IMG/VR virus record: IMGVR_UViG_3300009428_000042
Location: 1 to 30,370 of that record
Strand: one strand, 5' to 3'
Source: a virus
DNA: 30,370 nucleotides
A model generated the notes under the pieces. That model was not told where the DNA came from. It searched no databases and was given only the letters and a program-made list of their open reading frames with translations. A program made the position numbers and the translations under genes. Positions 17,833 through 25,672 of this stretch are shown piece by piece. Numbering within the stretch: position 1 is the first letter of the stretch; the number at the start of each line of letters is the position of its first letter.

Positions 17833-19650
17833 TTATTTTACCCTTACTTTTATATCGCTGGTGGGGTGTTTAACTTCAAACATACCAGTAGGGTCACCAA
17901 AAAGAGTGTATTCTCCAAGTAGGTCAATCTGTCTAGTTTCGTCGCTGACGTATGGTTGAGATACTTCGTTTGAAGAGTATTTACCACCACCTACTTTATT
18001 ATAAACCCTTAAGTCAACAACATTTAGTACTCCTGCAACGTTGTTTATTTGTTCAATAAGTTGTGCTATATATATGTTGTCACCCATGCCCCATTTATTA
18101 ATATCAAAATAATCTGTAATATTATTAATAGTTTCGGTAATTACTTCAGATTGTGAAAATTGTTTATCAACAAATAAATCAACTTCAAAACCTAAGTTAA
18201 ATACTTTACCGTTAGATACTTCAACGTAGTCATTAAGCATTCTGTAATTTGATAAATAAGTCCCTATGTTTTCTCTTAGTGTGGATGTTAAATTTGTACT
18301 TAATTTACTATTTTCATCAAGAGTTAGTGTATATATTCTTATTTTATTTTGAATTTCGATTACGTTATTTCTAAACGGTACACCAAATTCACCTGGAATA
18401 AGAGCGATTCTAACTTTATAATCTTCAATAGTAACACATCTTTCTTGTGACGCAAAATTATATCTAACAAGGTTTCTTAATTCTTCAATTGAAGGTTCGT
18501 CTTTACCACCAAGCGCTGGTAGGGGATTGCTAACTTTTAGTGAATTACGAACGTTTTGATTAATTGTAGAGTCCGCTCCATTAACGAATTGCTCAACACT
18601 ATTAATATTTATTAACGTATTAGGTCCAATGTTGGTACTTGAACCACCACCTACCCTGTAGGATATAAACATTGTCTTATTAGCTGTTAAGGTTAGCCCT
18701 AACGATAGATTATTGATAAAGTCACCAATCCTACCAACAAGTGATTTATCTACGTCAAAATCACACAATGAGCTTATGTCTTGGGTACCGCCACCAAATA
18801 TTATCTTGGTAAATCCGTTATCGGTAAATTCTTTTATGAACCTTTGGTCAACTCTTTTAAATTTACCAGGTTTGACTGTTGAGTTATCACTGAGTCTTGT
18901 ATTGTCTGGTATAAATACCACATCATCAGCAAGTGCACTTACTTCGTACCATCTAATATCTTCATCGTAAAATTGAGAACTAGATGGTGTTTTTGTTAAG
19001 TTTGTACCTTCAAGAGTTATAATAGAATTTATTGATAATATGTCATCATCTGGAAGTACTACTTCTAAGAATGGTTTTACGTCTGAGCTAGTTATTACTC
19101 TTTTAAATATTTTTGTAACACCATTTATTACCATTTCTCTTTTTGTTAACGTATAGTTAATAATATTTCCGTTACTATCTAAGTTAGGTAATACGAGTCT
19201 GTTTGGTATTCCACCTGTTGTAAACGGTGAGGAAAAATCAATTTCATCTGATGTTTCGAAAACTTTACCTGAGCCACTGATTTGCGCACCCCTTTTAATT
19301 ATTGGGGCGTAAGACACATCAAAAGTATCACCTATAACTGGTATTGTTACTGAAAAATCAGCAATACTTACTGAGGGTCTTTTTCCTGGAATCTTAAGTC
19401 CAAATGTTCTTGCCATTGATAGTATTGAACTTCTTTCCTGTGCAAAGTCTATTTGTGTTTCTTGAAACATTCTATCAGTTTGGAATGATAACATATCACC
19501 TACCGCAGCGTTTAGTTCTAAAAGCATCATACCTACTGACGCATCGTTAAAGTCGTTAAGTGTGTCTGGGTAGTATTGTTTAACGTACCCTATCAGTTCT
19601 TGTCTGACGTCAGCAAAGTTACGACTATAATAATTTATTTTTTTTGACAT
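17833..19650 (-). CDS. gp6: baseplate wedge protein gp6 (baseplate J-like)
   Basis: The 605-aa protein matches the baseplate J-like/T4 gp6 family. The N-terminus reads YYSRNFADVRQELIGYVKQY, followed by DFNDASVGMMLLELNAAVGD and then LSFQTDRMFQETQIDFAQER and SILSMARTFGLKIPGKRPS. This is the hallmark order of gpJ-type proteins: Asp-Phe, a Met-Leu-Leu-Glu-Leu helix, a Gly-Asp-x-Leu turn, an E-x(7)-A-x-x-R helix and Gly-x-x-x-x-G. T4 gp6 is about 660 aa, so the length fits. Two gp6 chains and one gp7/gpI chain form the core of each wedge, and gp6 rings join the wedges around the hub. The gene starts 11 bases after gp25, its usual partner in T4-like and P2-like phages. The A-rich start has no Shine-Dalgarno sequence. 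Confidence 0.93.
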   Translation of the reverse strand: MSKKINYYSRNFADVRQELIGYVKQYYPDTLNDFNDASVGMMLLELNAAVGDMLSFQTDRMFQETQIDFAQERSSILSMARTFGLKIPGKRPSVSIADFSVTIPVIGDTFDVSYAPIIKRGAQISGSGKVFETSDEIDFSSPFTTGGIPNRLVLPNLDSNGNIINYTLTKREMVINGVTKIFKRVITSSDVKPFLEVVLPDDDILSINSIITLEGTNLTKTPSSSQFYDEDIRWYEVSALADDVVFIPDNTRLSDNSTVKPGKFKRVDQRFIKEFTDNGFTKIIFGGGTQDISSLCDFDVDKSLVGRIGDFINNLSLGLTLTANKTMFISYRVGGGSSTNIGPNTLININSVEQFVNGADSTINQNVRNSLKVSNPLPALGGKDEPSIEELRNLVRYNFASQERCVTIEDYKVRIALIPGEFGVPFRNNVIEIQNKIRIYTLTLDENSKLSTNLTSTLRENIGTYLSNYRMLNDYVEVSNGKVFNLGFEVDLFVDKQFSQSEVITETINNITDYFDINKWGMGDNIYIAQLIEQINNVAGVLNVVDLRVYNKVGGGKYSSNEVSQPYVSDETRQIDLLGEYTLFGDPTGMFEVKHPTSDIKVRVK

Positions 19651-19661
19651 ATTTTTTATTT

Positions 19662-20051
19662 TTAAATTTGGATTAATATAAAATCTGTTTCAACAAATGT
19701 ATCCTCTGTAACTGTGTAATCTATTCTTAGTATTGATACGTGTTCATTTCGGTCACTGGTTGTGACTGATACGTCATTTATTGAAAGGTTTGGTAAGTAT
19801 TTTTTAACTGTTTCGTTAATATCATCTTTTATATTTCCTTTGGTTGCATCATCGTTTAAATCAAACATATACTTAAGAAGGTCTGTACCAAAATCTGGCA
19901 TGTAAAGTCTCTCACCTTTCCTTGTTAATATTAAGTGCATTAAATCAGACTTGATAGCAGAAGCGTCTTCATTATTTAACATTATATAATGACCTAAGTT
20001 ACTGTCTTTAAACGGAAACTGTATATTTATAAACTTACCATTACCAGCCAT
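19662..20051 (-). CDS. gp25: baseplate wedge protein gp25 (GPW/gp25 family)
   Basis: The 129-aa protein has the length and core pattern of the gp25/gpW family. The helix DASAIKSDLMHLILTRKGER leads into RLYMPDFGTDLLKYMFD, equivalent to the conserved R-x-x-x-P-x-F-G-[ST]-x-L motif. It ends in an alternating beta region (SILRIDYTVTEDTFVETDF). gp25 sits at the inner edge of the baseplate, contacts gp6 and helps start sheath assembly; related proteins act in type VI secretion. It is the first gene of the structural block, directly downstream of a terminator and a late-type AT motif, and gp6 follows after 11 bases. Confidence 0.93.
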   Translation of the reverse strand: MAGNGKFINIQFPFKDSNLGHYIMLNNEDASAIKSDLMHLILTRKGERLYMPDFGTDLLKYMFDLNDDATKGNIKDDINETVKKYLPNLSINDVSVTTSDRNEHVSILRIDYTVTEDTFVETDFILIQI

Positions 20052-20060
20052 AATATCTTT

Positions 20061-20076
20061 TCTTTATTATAAATAT
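20061..20076 (-). promoter_or_regulatory. late-promoter-like AT motif before gp25
   Basis: The minus strand reads ATATTTATAATAAAGA, identical to the element before the 303-aa gene at 8953-8968. It lies 10 bases upstream of the gp25 ATG and downstream of a strong terminator, so transcription of the structural block must begin near here or read through. That makes a promoter role plausible. Confidence 0.5.
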
Positions 20077-20111
20077 TATAATAAAACTTTTTTAAAAATA
20101 AATAGATAAAT

Positions 20112-20143
20112 AAAAAAAGGTCTAACGTTACGCTAGACCTTTT
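20112..20143 (-). terminator. intrinsic terminator after the HNH gene
   Basis: On the minus strand the transcript folds into a stem AAAAGGTCTAGCG / CGTTAGACCTTTT with a three-base loop (TAA). It has thirteen pairs including one G-U pair that exists only in the minus orientation, and is followed by seven U. It lies 24 bases beyond the HNH stop. Confidence 0.9.
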
Positions 20144-20166
20144 CTTTTACTTTGTGTTAATGTGTG

Positions 20167-20628
20167 TTAATTATCACACATTGCAATTACACGTTTATAT
20201 AATCTACTCACAGTCTGACCGTTCCAAAACCCGCCTGTTGAAGTTATAAACCCCATTTCGGTGACGTTTCTTGCTATTTCTGCAAAGCTACTCCCTTTTT
20301 CACGCATACCTACAATAATATCACTAACCTCTTTGTTAAATAACCTCGCTTCCCTTTTTTTTCTATCAGCACCTTTTTGTGATGCTTCTTTAGTGAGGTT
20401 TTCTGGTTTACCTAGTTTAACCCCTCTAGCTCTAGCTATAGCTAACCCCTCCTTAGTTAACTTAGAATGACCTTCTCTACCAGTGATACCATGAACTTTT
20501 CCGTGGCAAGAGCTACATAATGGTATTGTACGTTTACCTCCTCTTACTCTTGGAATAACGTGATGCATCTCTTCCTGAGGTCCACCACATTCGAAACATT
20601 TATCTAAGTCTATTGTTAATTGATTCAT
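20167..20628 (-). CDS. HNH endonuclease with serine-recombinase-like C-terminal domain
   Basis: I choose the ATG at 20626-20628 (153 aa, MNQLTIDLDKCFECGG); an in-frame ATG ten codons upstream would only add a hydrophobic leader. The N-terminal half is an HNH nuclease with zinc-binding C11-x2-C14 and C38-x2-C41, the catalytic pair H22-H23, and a final VH at 45-46. Residues about 57-75 (GLAIARARGVKLGKP) match the hinge that follows the catalytic domain of serine recombinases. Residues 98-146 (VGMREKGSSFAEIARNVTEM, then SRLYKRV) resemble their helix-turn-helix. No serine catalytic domain is present, so recombinase activity is not expected. The gene stands alone between two terminators, as free-standing phage homing endonucleases often do. 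Homing is inferred, not shown. Confidence 0.88.
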   Translation of the reverse strand: MNQLTIDLDKCFECGGPQEEMHHVIPRVRGGKRTIPLCSSCHGKVHGITGREGHSKLTKEGLAIARARGVKLGKPENLTKEASQKGADRKKREARLFNKEVSDIIVGMREKGSSFAEIARNVTEMGFITSTGGFWNGQTVSRLYKRVIAMCDN

Positions 20629-20684
20629 GTAATATATTATATCGAAAATAATTAACAATGTAAACCATTATTAAATTTACCCAT

Positions 20685-20719
20685 AAAAAAAGAGGAGAAC
20701 CTTTTGGAACCCCTCTTTA
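20685..20719 (-). terminator. intrinsic terminator after nrdA
   Basis: On the minus strand AAAGAGGGG pairs with TCTCCTCTTT around an internal UU/UU mismatch, CC/GG pairs and an AAAA loop, followed by seven U. One G-U pair works only on the minus strand. It closes the replication and nucleotide operon, and the HNH gene begins about 57 bases beyond it. Confidence 0.88.
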
Positions 20720-20750
20720 TCTTATTTATTATTTATTTTAATATGTGTCG

Positions 20751-22619
20751 CTAACCGTCACATGCGATACAGTCAACCATTGCTGCTTGGGCAATGTCAC
20801 CCCTTAGGACGCTTTCAGTTCTCATGTAGTATAGAGTTTTAACGCCTAACTTCCATGCTTCTAAATGTACTTGATTAAGCCACTTTGGTGAAGCTTCTTT
20901 TGGGAATGCTAAATTAAGTGATACGGACTGGTCAATGTATTGCTGTCTAATCCCTGCTTGAGTAATTAAATCAAGTTGGTTAATCTCTTTAAAAGTTTTA
21001 AACACCTCTTTAAAAGCTACTATCTCATTAACTATTGTATTTTCTTCAATGGTGGTGATATTTTTTAATTTACCATCAATAAACCCCCAGTCATCAAAGT
21101 CTGAAATATCTTGAACAGAACCACCGTCGTAAAGCATCTTATCCCAGATTTCTTTAGTGTTCAATTTCATCTTTTTTAAGTACTTTTCTAATGAAGGATT
21201 TTTCCTGATAAAAGTACCCTTAGCTGATTGGTCTGTCCATACATTTGCTGGCCATGGTTCTATACCTGCTGATAGGTTACCTGCATTCTTAGAGTTGGAT
21301 ACCGTTGGTGCTACTGCTCTTAAGTGGGTGTTTCTCATTCCAGTACCTATACACCAAAGTGGTTCACCATACTCGTCAGCTAGTGCTCTTGACGCTCTTT
21401 CCGATTCTAACTTCATTTGTGAGAATATCTTTCTAGTTTCATATTGTGCTAAAAGTCCTTCAAACGGAAGACCTTTATTTTGTAGATAAGAGTGCCACCC
21501 TAGTACACCAAGACCTAACGCCCTACCTTTTTCAGCACTTCTAACAGAGTTTTCAAATCCTCTCATGTTTTTAGCTTTCTGAATAAACTCTTCTAATACA
21601 CCATCTAGAAATATAGTTGCAGTATATATTAAGTCAGTATCTTTCCATTCGTCAAATTTAGCTAAATTAAGAGAAGATAAACAGCAAACAAATGAATGTG
21701 ACTCATCGGTTGCGAGTGTAATTTCGCTACAGATATTTGTCATAAATACTTTTAAGTTATTTTTTTTATACGCTTCTGGGTTTTGATTATTAACATTACC
21801 TTTAAACATAATATATGGTTCACCAGTTTGCCTTCTTTTCTTAAGGACCGCTCCCCACCTTTTCCTAGCGTCCTCATTACCAGATTCAACTTTCCTCATA
21901 AATTTATTAGAAATAACAACACACTGATGCATGTTAAGACATTGTCTGTTTACATCACCTTTTGGTTCTCTTATCTCTAACCAGTCGTAAAAGTCATCAT
22001 GCTCTATATTCATGTTGACACTAGCAGCACCTCTTCTAACAGCACCTTGATTAGTCGCAAGAATAGTTGAGTCGTACATTTTGACGAAGGGGATGACACC
22101 GTCAGACGTGCCGTTACCTGTGATACTAGAACCTGCTGGTCTTATCTGATTAATACCAATACCAACACCTCCACCATGCTTAGCTAAAAGCATCATTTCT
22201 AAGTTTTTTTGTCCTATATCTAGGATTGAATCTGCAATATCAATTCCAAAACATGAAATAGGTAAACCTCTCTCTGTTCCTGTGTTAGATAATACTGGCG
22301 TAGCTAAACATAGCCAGCCTTGCCAGATGTAATCAAAGAATTTTGAAGCCATTTTAGGTTTACCGAGTCTTCTAGCTACTGTCGTGGATACCCTCCAGTA
22401 AGCATCTTTTGGTGTTTCATCTTCCATTAAGTAACCTTTAGATATAGTCTTAATATAAACTTCGGTACATCCCCACTCTGGAATATCAACACCTTTTTCC
22501 CAACCTAACTCTTCAATTAGTTTTTTTACTTCTTTGTTTGAAGTCTCTTTAATATTAACTTCTTTTATACTTTCTGAGATTGTCTCAGTATCTTTTTTAT
22601 CCAAATTACTCTTATTCAT
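20751..22619 (-). CDS. nrdA: class I ribonucleoside-diphosphate reductase, large (alpha) subunit
   Basis: NrdA reduces ribonucleoside diphosphates to dNDPs for phage DNA synthesis, using the radical made by NrdB. Catalytic residues are visible: C123 in ISCFG, the N295-x-C297-x-E299 motif in TNICSEIT, C312 in VCCLSSLNL, and the radical-transfer pair Y597-Y598 in KTLYYMRT. The C-terminal tail has a redox CxxC (C617-IA-C620). At 622 aa it is shorter than T4 NrdA (about 750 aa), and I see no N-terminal ATP-cone. Allosteric control of overall activity by dATP may therefore be missing. The gene starts 33 bases after nrdB and ends at a terminator. The nrdB-nrdA order is the reverse of T4. Confidence 0.96.
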   Translation of the reverse strand: MNKSNLDKKDTETISESIKEVNIKETSNKEVKKLIEELGWEKGVDIPEWGCTEVYIKTISKGYLMEDETPKDAYWRVSTTVARRLGKPKMASKFFDYIWQGWLCLATPVLSNTGTERGLPISCFGIDIADSILDIGQKNLEMMLLAKHGGGVGIGINQIRPAGSSITGNGTSDGVIPFVKMYDSTILATNQGAVRRGAASVNMNIEHDDFYDWLEIREPKGDVNRQCLNMHQCVVISNKFMRKVESGNEDARKRWGAVLKKRRQTGEPYIMFKGNVNNQNPEAYKKNNLKVFMTNICSEITLATDESHSFVCCLSSLNLAKFDEWKDTDLIYTATIFLDGVLEEFIQKAKNMRGFENSVRSAEKGRALGLGVLGWHSYLQNKGLPFEGLLAQYETRKIFSQMKLESERASRALADEYGEPLWCIGTGMRNTHLRAVAPTVSNSKNAGNLSAGIEPWPANVWTDQSAKGTFIRKNPSLEKYLKKMKLNTKEIWDKMLYDGGSVQDISDFDDWGFIDGKLKNITTIEENTIVNEIVAFKEVFKTFKEINQLDLITQAGIRQQYIDQSVSLNLAFPKEASPKWLNQVHLEAWKLGVKTLYYMRTESVLRGDIAQAAMVDCIACDG

Positions 22620-22652
22620 AATTTATTTTTAGTTATTTAATTTTATTTAATT

Positions 22653-23654
22653 TTAAAATAAGTCATCCCAGTTATCATCTTCACCTGCTTTTGAGTAGTC
22701 GGTTGGTCTTACTGCGAAAAAATCGGTATGAGTATGTCCCCCAGTTAAATGATAAAACCACTCTAAGTTGTCAGCTGATTCTTTATCATATTCAATAAAT
22801 GGTCCGTCAGTGTAACCTAACTCTCTAATTTTATCGTTAGCTCTTGCTTTGATAAAGTTCTTAAGGTCGTCTTTTTTAAGATTTTCTAAGTCACCTTCTT
22901 CAAACATTTTATCTATAAATTCAAGTTCCATTTGAACCATTAGGTTCCCAGCTTCTATAACCTTACTCTTGACAGACTCAAGTAATTCAGGATATTCTTC
23001 ACACATATGTCTAAATAGTTGACATCCCATTTTAGAATGTAATGATTCATCTCTAACTGACCATTTCATTTGTTGACCTATCCCTTTTAACATGTTTCTC
23101 ATTTGGAATGAATACAGTACCGCAAACGAGCTGTATAATGACACTCCTTCTGCAAAGCCTGAGAATACAGCAAGACTTCTAGCTACTTCTTCTCTAGCTT
23201 TTGGGTTTATCGCTAATTCTTCATGGTTGTAAGTATCTCTAGTGTTCATTAGGAATTCAAACTTAGCTGATGTTGCTGGTTCATGTAGAAACGCTGCGAA
23301 ATCGTCAAGACCAAGAGATTCGTTTAAGTAAGAATACGCTACTGCGTGTATTGTTTCTTGAGACCCAAACATCATTGACATGTGTTTTATTTCGTGCTTC
23401 GGAAACCAATTGGTTACCATCCCAGTCCAATAGTCAGATACTGCACATTCTGTTTGTGAAAAACCTAAAAGAATATTACCTACTAGGTTTTTTTCATGAG
23501 GCTTTAAGTTTTCATTCCAGTCCTTAACGTCACCACCCATAGCTATTTCAGTATGTAACCAAAATGCCTGCGCCTGAAGTAACCAACCTTCATTATAATA
23601 TACTGGGTAATCAAAAGGTTTATATTCTACCCTATTTTCAAATAATTTTGCCAT
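22653..23654 (-). CDS. nrdB: class I ribonucleoside-diphosphate reductase, small (beta) subunit
   Basis: NrdB carries the di-metal site and stable tyrosyl radical needed by NrdA. The 333-aa protein has metal ligands E100 and H103 in SQETIHAVAY, E169 in FAEGVSLY, and E203 and H206 in RDESLH. The radical tyrosine is Y107, four residues after H103 as in Escherichia coli (H118, Y122). The first ligand position, 38 residues before the tyrosine, is E69 (SQTEC) where E. coli has Asp84; glutamate occurs there in some other R2 proteins. The C-terminus NWDDLF is the acidic, aromatic tail that docks into NrdA. It lies 20 bases after the helicase gene and 33 before nrdA. Confidence 0.96.
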   Translation of the reverse strand: MAKLFENRVEYKPFDYPVYYNEGWLLQAQAFWLHTEIAMGGDVKDWNENLKPHEKNLVGNILLGFSQTECAVSDYWTGMVTNWFPKHEIKHMSMMFGSQETIHAVAYSYLNESLGLDDFAAFLHEPATSAKFEFLMNTRDTYNHEELAINPKAREEVARSLAVFSGFAEGVSLYSSFAVLYSFQMRNMLKGIGQQMKWSVRDESLHSKMGCQLFRHMCEEYPELLESVKSKVIEAGNLMVQMELEFIDKMFEEGDLENLKKDDLKNFIKARANDKIRELGYTDGPFIEYDKESADNLEWFYHLTGGHTHTDFFAVRPTDYSKAGEDDNWDDLF

Positions 23655-23674
23655 AATATTTATTTATTTTATTT

Positions 23675-25087
23675 TTAATTAGTGTTTCCGTTAACACCTG
23701 GTAATTTGTTAAGACTCTCAAGAGCTTCATTAACTCTGTTTTGGTCGTTAATAGCTTTTACTGCGTTACTTTGCAGGAATGTATTACCCTTGCCACTATC
23801 TTCTGTCATGTCAATTTGAACAGTAGCGTTATTGAATATAACATTATCGAATTGAATACCATCCTTACCGAATCTAGACTTAAGAATCGCCATATTAGCA
23901 AAGCCAGTTTCCTTTTGTTCAAGTGACTTGGCGATTGACAATATAAAGTGACCTATTTGACCTTTCTTTATAGAACCACCCATCATACTTGAATCGACAG
24001 TCTCTGCGTTGATGGAACTTCTATTACCTTGTACCGCTGTCCAACCTGCGATATCTAATTCGCTAAGAAGTGTTTCGAATTGTCTCATTACGTTACCTTC
24101 ACCAGACCATTCGTCAGAAAACGACTTACTTGGTTGCACAACATCAATATAGTCAAGAATAACCATATCAGGTCTAAATCCAGTAGATATTAACTTCTTA
24201 ATATATTGCTTAATCATAGGGATAGTTGTACCATCACTAGGAAACTTCTTTAATTTAATCTGACCTGGTTGTTCTTCTCTAGCTTTAGCAGTCGCAATTA
24301 TCTCGTCAAAGTTCTCAGTTAATTCATTAAGAGTGTATTTACCCTCCATCCAACATGTTAAGTGTTTTCTTTGTATTACCTTTGGGTTGTCCTCAAAGAA
24401 AATCTGTAAGACGTTTTTTCCGACGTTCTTAGCGTTGTTTGCTATCTTAGTCATAAGAGTAGTCTTACCAACTCCGAAAGGCGCTAAAATTACAGCTAAC
24501 TCCCCTTTAGATAGGCCACCATCCATGTATTCGTCAAGTCCATTAATACCAGTTGGTATTGGGTTTCTAAAATCTTCGGCTAATACGCTTTCAAGGTCTT
24601 CAAACACATCCATTCCATCATCTTTACTGTCACCGACTTCTAGTGCTTTCTTTAGGATGTCCTCACATTCTGGATAGTCATCTAAGTTTCCTGTTTCGAT
24701 AATCTTTTGTATCTCTCTAACAGACTTCTTAAGTTCTTGTTGTTTACAGAACTTCATAGCTGTGTCTTGAATATGAAGACTGTTGTTAAGTTCTGCATTT
24801 TTTACCTTATCAAACTGCTCAATATACATTTCTTTATCAATCTCATTAGAGACAGTTGATAAAATCATTGATTCTAAGTTACTAACATCAGGTATTACGC
24901 CGTACTCCTCATAGTTGTCAGCAATCTTTAATGAAGCAGTTCTTAGGAAACTATCTTCAAAATAATTAGGCTGTAAGATGTCAATAATAGTTTCTCCAAA
25001 TTTTCTATCCACTAGAAGTTGTTGAATTAATCTATATTGAAAATCTAATCCTAAGTAACCTAATTTGTTTTTGTCAATTAAACTCAT
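23675..25087 (-). CDS. gp41: replicative DNA helicase, gp41/DnaB-like
   Basis: This 470-aa protein is a RecA-fold hexameric helicase of the DnaB/T4 gp41 type, which unwinds the phage fork on the lagging-strand template. Walker A is APFGVGKTTL with K208. FFEDN at 230-234 holds the likely catalytic E232. Walker B is MVILDYIDV with D312. QGNRSS near 353 fits the H3/sensor loop, and KSRFGKDG near 403-410 fits the region of the conserved C-terminal arginine. The N-terminal 150 residues are helical, as in the DnaB N-terminal domain. The length is close to T4 gp41 (475 aa). It sits with uvsX, the 5' nuclease and nrd genes. No primase or loader gene is recognised here. Confidence 0.93.
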   Translation of the reverse strand: MSLIDKNKLGYLGLDFQYRLIQQLLVDRKFGETIIDILQPNYFEDSFLRTASLKIADNYEEYGVIPDVSNLESMILSTVSNEIDKEMYIEQFDKVKNAELNNSLHIQDTAMKFCKQQELKKSVREIQKIIETGNLDDYPECEDILKKALEVGDSKDDGMDVFEDLESVLAEDFRNPIPTGINGLDEYMDGGLSKGELAVILAPFGVGKTTLMTKIANNAKNVGKNVLQIFFEDNPKVIQRKHLTCWMEGKYTLNELTENFDEIIATAKAREEQPGQIKLKKFPSDGTTIPMIKQYIKKLISTGFRPDMVILDYIDVVQPSKSFSDEWSGEGNVMRQFETLLSELDIAGWTAVQGNRSSINAETVDSSMMGGSIKKGQIGHFILSIAKSLEQKETGFANMAILKSRFGKDGIQFDNVIFNNATVQIDMTEDSGKGNTFLQSNAVKAINDQNRVNEALESLNKLPGVNGNTN

Positions 25088-25115
25088 TTTATAAAACTTG
25101 TATTAAATAAATATC

Positions 25116-25661
25116 TTACTTTGTCTCAAACTTATGAGGTGCTAACGATTTTGTTATATCATACCCTCCGTATGATGTTGTATAGTTATCTCTACTTAAA
25201 TATTCTGAAATTTCAGCAATAATACTAGGTATAATTTCTCTAATATTTACCTCATACCTAACATCTTTTTGAAACCAGTTTCCAGAAAAAGAACTCTTAG
25301 CTATTACTTTTTTATCTACTTTAATTTCAAAAGTAAATATATCTTCATTTTCAAATACGTTCTTTGTATCGTCGTCAATCGGAACCACTCTGTACGGGTT
25401 GTAACCTGACCAAGCATATTTCTTAGATATCTTCTTAAGAAAGCTAGGAATCATACCCATAGTTGGTGTATGTATACCTGTTAGTTCATCGATTAATTCT
25501 TTAATCTCTGCAGAGTTAATTGCGTTTTTATTATAACCTCTAATGTCAAACATTCTTTGACAGATAATTGGTTTCTTCGCGTTTTCAGTTTTTTTAGCTG
25601 CTTCATTGATGTACAATGCAAATTCAAATCTAAAATTGTCCCATGGGTTTCTACTTTTCAT
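25116..25661 (-). CDS. hypothetical protein in the replication operon (181 aa)
   Basis: A 181-aa protein starting MKSRNPWDNFRFEFALYINE. The N-terminal half is helical and basic (INEAAKKTENAKKPIICQRM). The C-terminal half has beta-like stretches (IFTFEIKVDKKVIAKSSF, DVRYEVNIREII). There is no signal peptide, membrane segment or recognised motif. It lies 11 bases after the 5' nuclease and 28 bases before the helicase, so it is co-transcribed with replication genes and may act with them. T4 has the helicase loader gp59 and mediator UvsY among comparable genes, but no sequence feature here lets me assign either. Confidence 0.75.
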   Translation of the reverse strand: MKSRNPWDNFRFEFALYINEAAKKTENAKKPIICQRMFDIRGYNKNAINSAEIKELIDELTGIHTPTMGMIPSFLKKISKKYAWSGYNPYRVVPIDDDTKNVFENEDIFTFEIKVDKKVIAKSSFSGNWFQKDVRYEVNIREIIPSIIAEISEYLSRDNYTTSYGGYDITKSLAPHKFETK

Positions 25662-25672
25662 AACTTTTAATT

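Noticed and set aside
8960-20075. Classic T4 late box TATAAATA on the plus strand at 8960-8967 and 20068-20075
   Set aside because: It points away from the genes it sits next to and toward minus-strand coding sequence. The minus-strand reading of the same element is the more useful one.
20629-20658. Upstream in-frame start of the HNH gene adding MLIIFDIIYY
   Set aside because: The extra residues are hydrophobic and do not fit the HNH fold; the internal ATG directly before the zinc motif gives the usual compact N-terminus.
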